57,779 nucleotides of DNA. Origin: Nesterenkonia sp. PF2B19 (GTDB lineage: Bacteria; Actinomycetota; Actinomycetes; Actinomycetales; Micrococcaceae). Below, piece by piece: positions 10,127 through 20,655 of the stretch (position 1 is its first letter; the number at the start of each line of letters is the position of its first letter). The position numbers and the translations under genes are program-made. The notes under the pieces were generated by a model, which saw only the letters and a list, made by a program, of their open reading frames with translations, ran no database searches and was not told the origin of the DNA. The stretch covers positions 1 through 57,779 of the forward strand of contig NZ_MDSS02000016.1 of the NCBI RefSeq assembly GCF_001758425.2, given 5' to 3'.

Positions 10127-10194
10127 GAGATCAGCATACACCCGCAGGCGCGGGCGGGCCCTGAAGGAGCCAGGAACCGGATCCCTGGCCGTGC

Positions 10195-12351
<2,157 letters not shown>

Positions 12352-12407
12352 CGTCCACTCGCCTCCCGTCCATGGGTCTCGCGGGCCAGGTTCCGGCCCC
12401 CAGGACA

Positions 12408-12439
12408 GCCTACCGCCTCACGCTCGAAGATGTCTTCGA
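12408..12439 (-). promoter_or_regulatory. uvrB promoter with LexA-like palindrome
   Basis: TCGAAGATGTCTTCGA at 12424-12439 is an inverted repeat with 7-bp arms and a 2-bp centre. It has the TCGAA...TTCGA outer arms of the mycobacterial-type SOS box but symmetric G/C changes at the inner C...G positions. A -10 hexamer TAGGCT (12413-12408, minus strand) lies 10 nt downstream, so the palindrome overlaps the -35 region. The leader would be about 50 nt with a good Shine-Dalgarno. No gene is seen in 12352-12518. Confidence 0.5.
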
Positions 12440-12518
12440 TCCGGGACCGTCGATCCCGCACAGCTGATCCGGACCGCCCATCCCGGACTGTCCGGGCGCC
12501 CTGCCCCGCGACGCCCGT

Positions 12519-13232
12519 TCAGGCTCGGCCGATGAGACCTCCGCGGTCGGACCGGGACAGCCGGTCCATCAGCTCGTCCACCCGAGCCTCCAGATCCTCC
12601 AGACTCCCGGAGTTGTCCAGCACGACGTCGGCGACCTCCGCGCGCTGCGCATCGGTGGCCTGCGCCTCGATCCGCGCTCGGGCGTCCGCCTCGGTGCCGT
12701 CCCGATCCTCGACGATGCGGCGGACCCTCTCCTCCTCCGGGGCCTGGACCACCACGACGAGGTCGAAGCGGTCGGCCTGCCCGGTCTCGACGAGCAGGGG
12801 GATGTCCTCCACCACCACGCTGCCGGGCGGAGCCTGCTCGCGCAGCGCCCGAGCCTGCTGACGCACCCGGGGATGGACGATGCTGTTGAGCCGCCGACGC
12901 GCCTCGGGGTCGGAGAAGACGATCGCGCCCAGCGCGGCCCGATCCAGCGCTCCCTCGGCGGTCAGCACGGACTCTCCGAAGGCCTCGGCGACCTCCGCCA
13001 GGCCTTCACCCCCGGGCTGCAGCGCGTAGCGGGAGAGGACGTCGGCGTCGATCACGACGGCGCCCCGGGCGGCCATCCTCTGAGCGACCGCCGACTTCCC
13101 GGAGGCGATCCCTCCGGTCAGGCCCACCAGCACGGTGCCACCGGTCCCGGGGGCCGGAGTCGAGGGCGCAGGTGACTCCACATCCGGGTCGCCGCCGGGG
13201 CCGGGCCGGCGGGCGGAGGAAGGTCGGGTCAT
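12519..13232 (-). CDS. coaE: Dephospho-CoA kinase
   Basis: Last step of coenzyme A synthesis: ATP-dependent phosphorylation of dephospho-CoA. 237 aa with P-loop GLTGGIASGKSAVA (~37-50), VIDADVLSR (~63-72) and the lid/CoA-binding segment VVVEDIPLLVETG. The ~30-residue Pro/Gly-rich N-terminal extension before the P-loop is longer than usual, but the ATG at 13232 is supported by TAGACT 6 nt upstream (13244-13239), typical of a leaderless start. The neighbourhood of uvrB and rpsA is common in actinobacteria. It is divergent from the P450 gene, the starts being only 27 bp apart. Confidence 0.93.
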   Translation of the reverse strand: MTRPSSARRPGPGGDPDVESPAPSTPAPGTGGTVLVGLTGGIASGKSAVAQRMAARGAVVIDADVLSRYALQPGGEGLAEVAEAFGESVLTAEGALDRAALGAIVFSDPEARRRLNSIVHPRVRQQARALREQAPPGSVVVEDIPLLVETGQADRFDLVVVVQAPEEERVRRIVEDRDGTEADARARIEAQATDAQRAEVADVVLDNSGSLEDLEARVDELMDRLSRSDRGGLIGRA

Positions 13233-13238
13233 GGGACG

Positions 13239-13244
13239 AGTCTA
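13239..13244 (-). promoter_or_regulatory. -10 box (TAGACT) of leaderless coaE
   Basis: TAGACT on the minus strand, 6 nt before the coaE ATG. The 27-bp coaE/P450 intergenic region must also hold the P450 promoter; there AAGAAT (13248-13253) lies 6 nt before the P450 ATG and is a weaker candidate. Confidence 0.5.
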
Positions 13245-13259
13245 TGCAAGAATCCGCCC

Positions 13260-14594
13260 ATGACGCTTCCACCCGGTCCTCGCCTGCCGGCCACGGCCCA
13301 GACCCTGATGACCTACGGCGGAAGGATGCGTGCCTTCCCTCGGCTGCGTGCCCGCTATGGCTCCACCTTCACGCTCCGGCTGCTGCCGGGTCCGCAGACC
13401 GTCGTGCTGTTCTCGGACCCTGAGGACATCCGTCAGATCTTCGCCGGCGACTCCTGGGAGTTCAGCGGAGCCGGGGGCAATGAGGTGCTGCGTGCCGCCA
13501 TGGGTGATCAGTCGGTCATGCTCACCGACGGCCAGGATCACCGGGCCCTGCGCCGAGCGCTGATGCCCGCGTTCTCACCCCGTGCGGTCCAGGGTCACCG
13601 AGAGACGGTCAGACGCCTGGTCGCCGCGGAGGTCTCCGGCTGGCGGCCCGGAGACCGGATCGACGCCCTGGACCGGATGAGCGCGGTGACCTTGGACATC
13701 ATGCTCCACGTCGTGTTCGGCGTGACCTCGGCCGACCGTCTCGAACGTCTTCGGCCGCGGGTGCTGCGGCTCGTGGAGGTGGGGCCTGTGGTCGCCTTGG
13801 GCTGGCTGTATCCCCGACTGCGCGGGATTCCTCCGTGGCGCGCCGAGCGCAGGAACCTGCGGCAGCTCGACGAGATCATCGCGGAGGAGCTGGCCGCCCG
13901 CCGGACCGCGGCTCCTTCGGGAGCCCGACCTGAGGACGGATCCCGACTCGACGCCGGATCGGGAGTCGGCGATTCGGGAGCCGGCAGTTCGGGGGATGAC
14001 GTGCTGTCGATGCTGATCGACGCCGGGCTGGACGACGCCCAGCTGCGCGACCAGCTGATCACCCTGGTGCTGGCCGGGTACGAGACCACGGCCTCGGCGC
14101 TGGCTTGGACCCTGCATGAGCTCGGCCGCCATGACGAGGTGCGGCGCAGGGCGCGGCATGCTGCCGACGTCGGAGACGACGACTACCTGGAGGCCTGCCT
14201 GAAGGAAGCGATCCGGCGGCACCCCATCATCGACTTCGTGGCACGCACCCTGCGCACCGAGCAGCACATCGGCGGCTGGAGGATCCCTGCCGGGGTCACC
14301 GTGGCCCCGGCCATCATGCTCACCCAGATGGATCCGCAGCTCGTGCCGGACCCGGAGGACTTCGCCCCCGAGCGGTTCCTCGACGGAACTCACGACCCGG
14401 GGGCTTGGATCCCGTTCGGAGGCGGCGTCCGCCGATGCCTCGGGGCGGCCTTCGCCCAGATGGAGGGCGTGGAGGTCCTCAGAGAGGTGCTCCGCCGTGT
14501 GGATCCGGTGGCGGACCGGCCGGCCGGGACGCGGCTGCGCAACATCACCAACGTCCCCCGGGACGGGGCTCCGCTGCGCCTCCGGCCCCGGTGA
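13260..14594 (+). CDS. Cytochrome P450
   Basis: Haem-thiolate monooxygenase, 444 aa, soluble bacterial type (no N-terminal membrane anchor). I-helix oxygen-activation motif AGYETTAS (~274-281), K-helix ExxR as EAIRRHP (~318), the PERF-like meander FAPERFLDG (~366), and haem-binding loop PFGGGVRRCLGAAFA (~382-396) whose Cys is the axial ligand. A Gly/Ser/Asp-rich insert at ~225-245 precedes the I helix. The substrate is unknown; no ferredoxin or reductase gene is adjacent, so redox partners must be encoded elsewhere. It ends at a strong bidirectional hairpin shared with the BCCT transporter gene. Confidence 0.93.
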   Translation: MTLPPGPRLPATAQTLMTYGGRMRAFPRLRARYGSTFTLRLLPGPQTVVLFSDPEDIRQIFAGDSWEFSGAGGNEVLRAAMGDQSVMLTDGQDHRALRRALMPAFSPRAVQGHRETVRRLVAAEVSGWRPGDRIDALDRMSAVTLDIMLHVVFGVTSADRLERLRPRVLRLVEVGPVVALGWLYPRLRGIPPWRAERRNLRQLDEIIAEELAARRTAAPSGARPEDGSRLDAGSGVGDSGAGSSGDDVLSMLIDAGLDDAQLRDQLITLVLAGYETTASALAWTLHELGRHDEVRRRARHAADVGDDDYLEACLKEAIRRHPIIDFVARTLRTEQHIGGWRIPAGVTVAPAIMLTQMDPQLVPDPEDFAPERFLDGTHDPGAWIPFGGGVRRCLGAAFAQMEGVEVLREVLRRVDPVADRPAGTRLRNITNVPRDGAPLRLRPR

Positions 14595-14614
14595 AGGGAA
14601 CAGGCGGCGAGGTC

Positions 14615-14660
14615 CACGGGCACGGCGGGTCGGACCGCGGTCCGACCCGCCGTGCCCGTG
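14615..14660. terminator. Perfect 46-bp palindrome, bidirectional terminator
   Basis: Two exactly complementary 23-base arms (14615-14637 and 14638-14660) meet without a spacer, centred on GGACCG/CGGTCC. It lies between the convergent P450 and BCCT genes. TTT follows on the plus side. The extent and position fit a two-way transcription terminator, although such a perfect spacer-free palindrome is unusual. Confidence 0.8.
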
Positions 14661-14666
14661 CCCGTT

Positions 14667-16499
14667 TCAGCGCCGGACGCCGTCGGGGTCCGTCGGGTCG
14701 ACCAAGGGGGTCTCTCCCGTGCGGATCCGATACTCCTCGACGATCTCCGGCTGCTCGACGTGCTCCACCTCCGGGGCGCCTTCCGGCTGGGTGCCCTCCT
14801 GGAAGTCGGGGGCCACCACTGCCTCGACCAGGGAGTCGTCGGCCTCCTCCATGCGGCGCTCGTACTCCTCGGGCGGCAGGGTCTTCAGCCAGCGACGGGT
14901 CCGCAGGTAGCCGACCTCTCCGGCATCCTCCCGCATAGCTCGAGAGAGGTTGAACATCATCAGATAGCCCAGCAGGAAGAAGGGCAGGCCCAGCACGATG
15001 GCCACGTTCTGCAGGGCCTCGAGGCCGCCGTCGCCTGTGGCGGTGAGCAGGATCGCCGCGATCAGGCCGATGGACACCGCCCAGAAGCCCTTCTGATGGG
15101 CCGGCACCTTGCCCTCGAAGCCTGAGGACATGTCGTTGAGCACCAGGGCGCAGGAGTCCATGGAGGTGATGAAGAAGATCGAGACGAGCATGATCGCGAC
15201 CGCCGAGGTCAACGTCACCAGCGGGAAGTCGCCGAGGAAGGCGAACAGCGCCCCGGGGATGTCTCCTTCGCCGACCACGCGTTCCACCAGGCCCCCGTCG
15301 CCGTGCATCTCGATGTCGAAGACTCCGGTGCCCCAGACGCCGAACCAGATGATGGTGAACGCCGTGGGCAGCCCCAGGACTCCGGCCACGAACTGCCGGA
15401 CGGTGCGTCCCCGTGAGATGCGGGCGATGAAGATCCCCACGAAGGGCGACCAGGTGATGGTCCAGGCCCAGTAGAAGATGGTCCAGCCGTTCTGCCAGCC
15501 GGTGTCCGCCATCGTGTCGTTCCAGAACGCCAGCTCGGGCAGCATCGCCGCATAGACGCCCGTCCACTCGATCATGCCGCGCAGCAGGTAGACGGTCGGC
15601 CCCGTGATCAGGATGAAGACCAGCAGCGCGATGGCCACCCAGATGTTGAAGTTGGAGAGCCGCTTGATGCCTCGGTTCACCCCGAGGAGCGTAGAGATCA
15701 GGGCCACGATCGTCACCGCGGTGATGATCATGATCTGAGACAGCGCCCCTTCGTCGATGCCGAAGAGCTCCGCGAGACCCGAGTTGATCTGCATGGTGCC
15801 CAGACCGATCGACACCGCCACGCCGAAGACGGTGCCCACAATCGCCAGGATGTCGATGGCCTTCCCGGCCGGTCCGTGGATCTTCTCCCCCAGCAGCGGC
15901 TGGAAGATGGAGGACACTCGCGGGGGAAGGTTGCGTTTGTAGATGAAGTAGGCGAACGCCAGGCCGGGAAGCGTGAAGATCGTCCAGGTGTGCAGTCCGA
16001 AGTGGTACAGCGTGAAGCCCATCGCTTCGGACGCCGCCTCCGCGGTGCCGCCGACCACGGTGGTGGGGTCGACGCTGCCTCCGCCGTCGACGATCTCCGC
16101 GGCCTCGTCCGCGGAGATGCCCCGCGGCGGGTTCGCGAAGTGGTTCACCGGCTCGGCCACGGCCCAGAACATCAGGATCGTTCCGATCCCAGCGGCGAAG
16201 AGCATCCCGAACCAGGAGACGTCCGAGTGCTCAGGGGTCTCGTCGTCCTGACCGAGGCGCATCCGTCCGAAGCGTCCGAGGGCGATGTAGATGAGGAAGA
16301 GCAGGAAGATCGTCACGCCGGAGACGTAGAACCAGCCGAGGTTGTCATAGATCCACCCCGATCCGGTGCCGAAGAACTCCCCCATGCCGGTCGGGTTGAG
16401 CAGGGTGAGCACGACGAATCCCAGGATGATCGCCGCCGAGGCGAAGAACACCACAGGGCTTGTCCGCAGTCTGAACAGGTCGTGGAACCTTTCGAGCAT
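14667..16499 (-). CDS. BCCT-family betaine/choline/carnitine transporter
   Basis: Secondary transporter for quaternary-ammonium osmolytes, 610 aa with about 12 membrane spans. The hallmark stretch WFGMLFAAGIGTILMFWAVAEP (split by TM3-TM4) and the downstream aromatic-rich NGWTIFYWAWTITWSPFVG (TM8, substrate box) are present. Cytoplasmic ends: a short basic N-terminus (LERFHDLFRLRTS) and a ~90-residue acidic C-terminal tail (EEADDSLVEAVV..., rich in Glu/Pro), which in BetP-like proteins senses osmotic conditions. The ATG at 16499 is preferred over the upstream in-frame ATG at 16547 because GAAAGG precedes it and the family begins here. Function: probably glycine betaine or choline uptake under salt stress. 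Confidence 0.9.
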   Translation of the reverse strand: MLERFHDLFRLRTSPVVFFASAAIILGFVVLTLLNPTGMGEFFGTGSGWIYDNLGWFYVSGVTIFLLFLIYIALGRFGRMRLGQDDETPEHSDVSWFGMLFAAGIGTILMFWAVAEPVNHFANPPRGISADEAAEIVDGGGSVDPTTVVGGTAEAASEAMGFTLYHFGLHTWTIFTLPGLAFAYFIYKRNLPPRVSSIFQPLLGEKIHGPAGKAIDILAIVGTVFGVAVSIGLGTMQINSGLAELFGIDEGALSQIMIITAVTIVALISTLLGVNRGIKRLSNFNIWVAIALLVFILITGPTVYLLRGMIEWTGVYAAMLPELAFWNDTMADTGWQNGWTIFYWAWTITWSPFVGIFIARISRGRTVRQFVAGVLGLPTAFTIIWFGVWGTGVFDIEMHGDGGLVERVVGEGDIPGALFAFLGDFPLVTLTSAVAIMLVSIFFITSMDSCALVLNDMSSGFEGKVPAHQKGFWAVSIGLIAAILLTATGDGGLEALQNVAIVLGLPFFLLGYLMMFNLSRAMREDAGEVGYLRTRRWLKTLPPEEYERRMEEADDSLVEAVVAPDFQEGTQPEGAPEVEHVEQPEIVEEYRIRTGETPLVDPTDPDGVRR

Positions 16500-16830
16500 C
16501 AGGATGCCTTTCGTCGGTCTGCCTGGTGTCCGGGGCGCCGATCTCAAGGTGCGGTCTCGGTGTTCCGGAACGTGTCACTCACCGTAGGAGAATATGGGAT
16601 TGTTTTCACGTTTTCACCGATGACGGCGTGTAGCCCCAGGTGGATGCGTACACTCTACGGGCCGTCGCCTCCCGCGACCAGGCCCTCGGCACCCCTCCGC
16701 ATGTCATCTTCGCCGCGGATCATCCCCTCACGGGAACGGCATTCATGATGGTCCGCAATGACTCCTGAACATCGGCTGATCATCACCTGAATGCCAGCAG
16801 GTTCGGCGAGCTCCTCTAGACTGGTGGCCC
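16500..16830 (-). promoter_or_regulatory. BCCT promoter and leader, repeats and palindrome
   Basis: This 331-base gap has no supported gene. On the minus strand a -10 hexamer TATTCT lies at 16594-16589, preceded by two direct GTGAAAAC octamers (16617-16602) in the -35 region, a possible activator or regulator site. The leader contains the perfect palindrome GTTCCGGAAC (16562-16571). The rest (16620-16800) shows nothing recognisable. On the plus strand TAGACT (16817-16822) serves yigZ. Confidence 0.45.
16817..16822 (+). promoter_or_regulatory. -10 box (TAGACT) of leaderless yigZ
   Basis: TAGACT 8 nt before the ATG at 16831, with no Shine-Dalgarno between; compatible with a leaderless yigZ-methyltransferase transcript. 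Confidence 0.45.
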
Positions 16831-17541
16831 ATGAGCCCCTCCCTCGCCGGCCGCCTGAGCACCGTCCTCACCGAGGACGCCGAGGTCGTCGTCGAGCTGG
16901 AGCGCAGGAAGTCACGGTTCCTCACCGTGCTCCGACGCACCCCGACGCTCGAAGACGCCCAAGCGCTGGTCGAACGGCTGCGCCGCGAACACCACACCGC
17001 TCGGCACCATTGCAGCGCCTGGGTGATCGGACCGTCCCAGGAGCTCCGGCGCGGCAACGACGACGGGGAGCCCTCCGGCACCGCCGGGGCACCGATGCTG
17101 GAGGCCCTCACACACGCCACCACCATGGACGGACGACAGGACCTCACGGATGTCACCGCGGTGGTGGTGCGCTGGTTCGGCGGCACTCTGCTGGGCGCCG
17201 GCGGACTTGTGAGCGCCTACTCCGACTCCGTGGTCGCCGCGGTCGAGCAGGCGCGCGCCCACGGCCTGCTGCGCCGACGCCGTCGCCTGCGCCAGGTGAG
17301 TCTGCCGGCGCCGGTCGCGGTCGTCGGGCGCTGGGAGAACGAGCTCCGGGCCGCCGGGGTGACCGTGATGAGCACCGAGTACAGCACCGAGTACAGCACC
17401 GACGCGACCGCCCGGCTCAGCCTGGCCGTCGACGACACGGCCCAGGAGCGCGAGAACCTCGAGGCACGGCTCGCCCAGCTGAGCTCGGGGCGCCCCTGCC
17501 TGCAGGAGGACGGCCACATCTGGGTGGAGCAGAGGCCATGA
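16831..17541 (+). CDS. YigZ/IMPACT-family protein
   Basis: 236 aa protein of the YigZ (UPF0029/IMPACT) family, linked in other organisms to translation or ribosome-associated stress regulation; exact role unknown. N-terminal UPF0029 domain: ELERRKSRFL (~27-36), HHCSAWVIG (~67), NDDGEPSGTAGAPMLEAL (~80-97, family signature) and VVVRWFGGTLLGAGGL (~111-126). The C-terminal half is the ferredoxin-like DUF1949 region. A 12-base direct repeat at 17371-17394 duplicates the peptide STEY. Its stop overlaps the next start as ATGA (17538-17541), so the pair is co-translated. Confidence 0.9.
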   Translation: MSPSLAGRLSTVLTEDAEVVVELERRKSRFLTVLRRTPTLEDAQALVERLRREHHTARHHCSAWVIGPSQELRRGNDDGEPSGTAGAPMLEALTHATTMDGRQDLTDVTAVVVRWFGGTLLGAGGLVSAYSDSVVAAVEQARAHGLLRRRRRLRQVSLPAPVAVVGRWENELRAAGVTVMSTEYSTEYSTDATARLSLAVDDTAQERENLEARLAQLSSGRPCLQEDGHIWVEQRP

Positions 17542-18784
17542 GCCCTTCTGACGTCCCCGCGTCCCCTGTGCCGGAGGGCCGGACGCCGGCGGTCCGGCCC
17601 TCGGCCCTGACGTCCCTCGCGCTCCTCGACGACCTCGATCAGCACCCTCCCGAAGGGCCCGGCGCCGATGCCGCCGACCGGCTGCTGCTGGAGACGGCGG
17701 CGCCTGGTGGACGGCCGGACATCCCCGCGACGCCGTCGCCGTGGCCGACGACCGCTGGGGCGCACTGACGCTGAGCCTGCTGGCCGCGCCGCCGGAGCTG
17801 CGCCCACTGACGCTGCGCACGGGTCAGGACGCCCGCAGCGGGGAGCTCGCCGCACAGGCCAACGCCGTCCGGCACGGTCTCACCGACAGCCTCCAGGCGC
17901 TCCCCCGGACCTGCGGCGTCACCGAGGAGCTGGTCGCCGGGGCCCGGACCGTGCTGATGCCGCTTCCCCGTGCTCTGGAGACCCTTCAGGACTGGACCTG
18001 GCTGGTGGCCGAGCACGCCGCCGACGACGTCGTCCTGCTCGCCGGCGGACGGGACAAGCACATGACCCGCTCCATGAACGAGGTGCTGGCCGCCTGCTTC
18101 ACCGACGTGGTGCCCGGGCGCGGCCGCGGCAAGGCCCGTGTGCTGACCGCCCGAGGACCGCGCCGGGGACGCACCGCCCCGTTCCCCCGACGTCAGGACC
18201 ACTCGGGGGTCTCCGACCTGGGCCTCCCGCCGCCGCTGACGCTGCACGCACAGGGGGCCGTCTATGGCGGGACCAGCCTGGACCCGGGCACGCGCCTGAT
18301 GCTCAGCACTCTGGCCGACGGGTCCGCCGAGGCGCTGCCCTCCGCCGACGGCACACTGCTGGACCTGGGCTGCGGGAACGGCACCATCGCCGTGTGGGCG
18401 GCCCTCCGTGACCCCGACCTTCAGGTGACCGCCGTGGACCAGTCCGCCTCCGCCGTGGCCTCCACGCGGCTCAGCGCCGAGGCGGCCGGCGTCGCCAACC
18501 GGGTCCGCACCGTCCGAGACGACGGGCTGTCCCGCTGGCCGGACGGCTCCGTCTCCACCATCCTGCTGAACCCCCCGTTCCACCGGGGCAACGCGGTGGA
18601 CCCCACGGTCGCCCACCGGCTCATCGCCGAGGCCGGTCGGGTGCTGGCTCCGGGCGGCCACCTGGTGTGCGTCTGGAACTCCCACCTGCGACACCGGCCG
18701 GTCCTCGAACGCCGGGTGGGCCCCACCCGGCAGCTCGCACGGAACCCGACCTTCACCGTCACCGAGTCGACCAGACGACGCTGA
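17538..18784 (+). CDS. RsmC/RlmG-like class I SAM methyltransferase (frameshifted)
   Basis: About 415 aa after repair. The C-terminal half is a class I methyltransferase: motif I LLDLGCGNGTIA, acidic AVDQS after strand 2, and NPPFHRG (motif IV), the NPPF signature of N-methylating enzymes acting on guanine in rRNA (RsmC, RlmG). The N-terminal half resembles the degenerate methyltransferase domain of those two-domain enzymes (LPRALETLQDWTW). The frame breaks near 17703-17704: GCGCC-TGGTGG should read GCGCCCTGGTGG, giving LLLETAAPWWTAGHPRDAVAVADDRW (shown in two parts: LLLETAAP then WWTAGHPRDAV). The target nucleotide is not determinable. Confidence 0.8.
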
Positions 18785-18818
18785 CCCGGCGTCGCCCGGC
18801 TCGCCGCCGCCCACGACG

Positions 18819-18853
18819 AAGGCCCCGCCCCACCAGAGGTGGGACGGGGCCTT
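18819..18853. terminator. Hairpin terminator between methyltransferase and rpsA
   Basis: AAGGCCCCGCCCCACC (18819-18834) pairs with GGTGGGACGGGGCCTT (18838-18853) with a single mismatch and a short loop; A/T-ending arms give a U run on either strand. It serves the convergent methyltransferase and rpsA genes. Confidence 0.8.
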
Positions 18854-18878
18854 CAGCGACTCAGCAGATCCGTGCGGA

Positions 18879-20369
18879 TCAGGCGTTGCCGGTCAGCTTC
18901 TCCCGCAGAGCGGCCAGCGCCTCGTCAGAGGCCAGGGTGCCCGCGTCCTCGGTCGGCTGAGCCGAGGAGTAGTTGGACGGAGCCGGCTCCGACGACTTGG
19001 AGCTGCTGCTGCTGCCGCCCACAGATGCCTGGGCGACGGCCTCGGCGTCGGCGGTGATGGCAGCGGCCACCTGCTTCTTGTGGGCCTCCCAGCGCTCCTG
19101 AGCGGCGGCGTACTGAGCCTCCCAGGCAGCGCGCTGCTCCTCGAAGCCCTCCATCCACTCGTTGGTCTCCGGGTCGAAGCCCTCGGGGTACTTGTAGTTG
19201 CCCTCGTCGTCGTACTCGGCGTCCATGCCGTACAGCGCCGGGTCGAACTCGGTGCCCTCGGGGTCCACGCCCTCGTTGGCCTGCTTCAGCGACAGGCTGA
19301 TGCGGCGGCGCTCCAGGTCGATGTCGATGACCTTGACGAAGAGCTCCTCGCCGACGGACACGACCTGCTCCGCCAGGTCCACGTGGCGCACGGCGAGCTC
19401 GGAGATGTGCACCAGGCCCTCGATGCCGTCCTCGACGCGCACGAACGCGCCGAAGGGCACCAGCTTGGTGACCTTGCCGGGCACGATCTGGCCGAGGGCG
19501 TGGGTGCGGGCGAAGGTCTGCCACGGGTCTTCCTGGGTGGCCTTCAGGGACAGCGAGACACGCTCGCGGTCCATGTCCACCTCGAGGACCTCGACGGTGA
19601 CCTCCTGGCCGACCTCGACGACCTCGTTCGGGTGGTCGATGTGCTTCCAGGAGAGCTCGGAGACGTGCACCAGACCGTCGACGCCGCCCAGGTCCACGAA
19701 GGCACCGAAGTTGACGATCGAGGAGACGGTGCCGGTGCGGACCTGGCCGCGCTCCAGCTTGTTGAGGAAGGAGGAGCGGACCTCGGACTGGGTCTGCTCC
19801 AGCCACGCCCGGCGGGACAGAACCACGTTGTTGCGGTTCTTGTCCAGCTCGATGATCTTGGCCTCGATCTCCTGACCGATGTACGGGGCCAGGTCGCGGA
19901 CGCGACGCATCTCGACCAGGGAGGCCGGCAGGAAGCCGCGCAGCCCGATGTCGAGGATGAGGCCGCCCTTGACGACCTCGATGACGGTGCCGGAGACGAC
20001 GCCGTCCTCGTCCTTGATGCGCTCGATGTCGCCCCAGGCGCGCTCGTACTGCGCACGCTTCTTGGAGAGGATCAGACGCCCTTCCTTGTCCTCCTTGGTG
20101 AGGACCAGAGCCTCCACCTGGTCGCCGACGGCGACGACCTCGTCCGGGTCGACATCGTGCTTGATGGACAGCTCGCGGGACGGGATGACGCCCTCGGTCT
20201 TGTACCCGATGTCGAGAAGGACCTCGTCACGGTCGACCTTGACGATGGTGCCTTCCACGAGGTCGCCGTCGTTGAAGTACTTCATGGTCTCGTCGACGGC
20301 GGCGAGGAACTCCTCAGCAGTGCCGATGTCGTTGATGGCGACCTGCGGGGCGGTTGCGGTGGTGGTCAT
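18879..20369 (-). CDS. rpsA: 30S ribosomal protein S1
   Basis: 496 aa RNA-binding ribosomal protein that helps mRNA bind to the 30S subunit. Four S1 (OB-fold) repeats: starting near residues 33 (GDLVEGTIVKVDRDEVLLDI), 120 (VVSGTVIEVVKGGLILDI), 205 (VRTGTVSSIVNFGAFVDLGG) and 290 (IVPGKVTKLVPFGAFVRV). The tail after ~385 is acidic, then Ala/Gln-rich helical, then Ser-rich (GGSSSSSKSSEPAPSNYSS), typical of Micrococcales S1. The start is set at the ATG 20369 (MTTTATAP); an upstream in-frame ATG at 20471 would add 34 atypical residues. A strong promoter and a 168-nt leader precede it. Confidence 0.97.
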   Translation of the reverse strand: MTTTATAPQVAINDIGTAEEFLAAVDETMKYFNDGDLVEGTIVKVDRDEVLLDIGYKTEGVIPSRELSIKHDVDPDEVVAVGDQVEALVLTKEDKEGRLILSKKRAQYERAWGDIERIKDEDGVVSGTVIEVVKGGLILDIGLRGFLPASLVEMRRVRDLAPYIGQEIEAKIIELDKNRNNVVLSRRAWLEQTQSEVRSSFLNKLERGQVRTGTVSSIVNFGAFVDLGGVDGLVHVSELSWKHIDHPNEVVEVGQEVTVEVLEVDMDRERVSLSLKATQEDPWQTFARTHALGQIVPGKVTKLVPFGAFVRVEDGIEGLVHISELAVRHVDLAEQVVSVGEELFVKVIDIDLERRRISLSLKQANEGVDPEGTEFDPALYGMDAEYDDEGNYKYPEGFDPETNEWMEGFEEQRAAWEAQYAAAQERWEAHKKQVAAAITADAEAVAQASVGGSSSSSKSSEPAPSNYSSAQPTEDAGTLASDEALAALREKLTGNA

Positions 20370-20407
20370 GTAGTAGGGGCTCCGATATGGATTGTGTGCT
20401 GGACTGG

Positions 20408-20433
20408 TCAGTGCACGGTTCTCCATGCACTGA
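20408..20433 (-). promoter_or_regulatory. Hairpin in the rpsA leader
   Basis: TCAGTGCA/TGCACTGA (20408-20415 with 20426-20433, loop 10 nt) forms an 8-bp stem about 40 nt upstream of the rpsA start, inside the predicted 168-nt leader. S1 synthesis is autoregulated in E. coli through leader structure; a similar role here is inference. Confidence 0.4.
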
Positions 20434-20543
20434 GCGACGGACGAATGACAGACTGCCGGCCCAGGCGCCACAGGGCGTCAGGGCCGAGCAGGATCAGTGT
20501 CAGAGGTCTGATTCGACTCTGTGCGCAGAACGCGCCCGCCCAG

Positions 20544-20571
20544 TCTATACTGCGCGGCCAATCGGGTTCAA
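20544..20571 (-). promoter_or_regulatory. rpsA promoter
   Basis: -35 TTGAAC (20571-20566), 16-bp spacer, -10 TATAGA (20549-20544) continuing to TATAGACT. This is the best sigma-70/SigA-type promoter in the window, as expected for a ribosomal protein gene. Transcription would start near 20537. 20572-20655 shows nothing else. Confidence 0.7.
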
Positions 20572-20655
20572 CCGGGCGGCGGCCGGGTCCTGATCCGCCG
20601 TGCGACGGCACCCAGAGACGGTCGGATCGCCCTGACGGCGGCCGCAGCCGACCGA

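Noticed and set aside
20370-20471. Longer rpsA starting at 20471
   Set aside because: Would add 34 residues with two Cys, not seen in S1 proteins, and overlaps the leader hairpin; ATG 20369 gives the family N-terminus.
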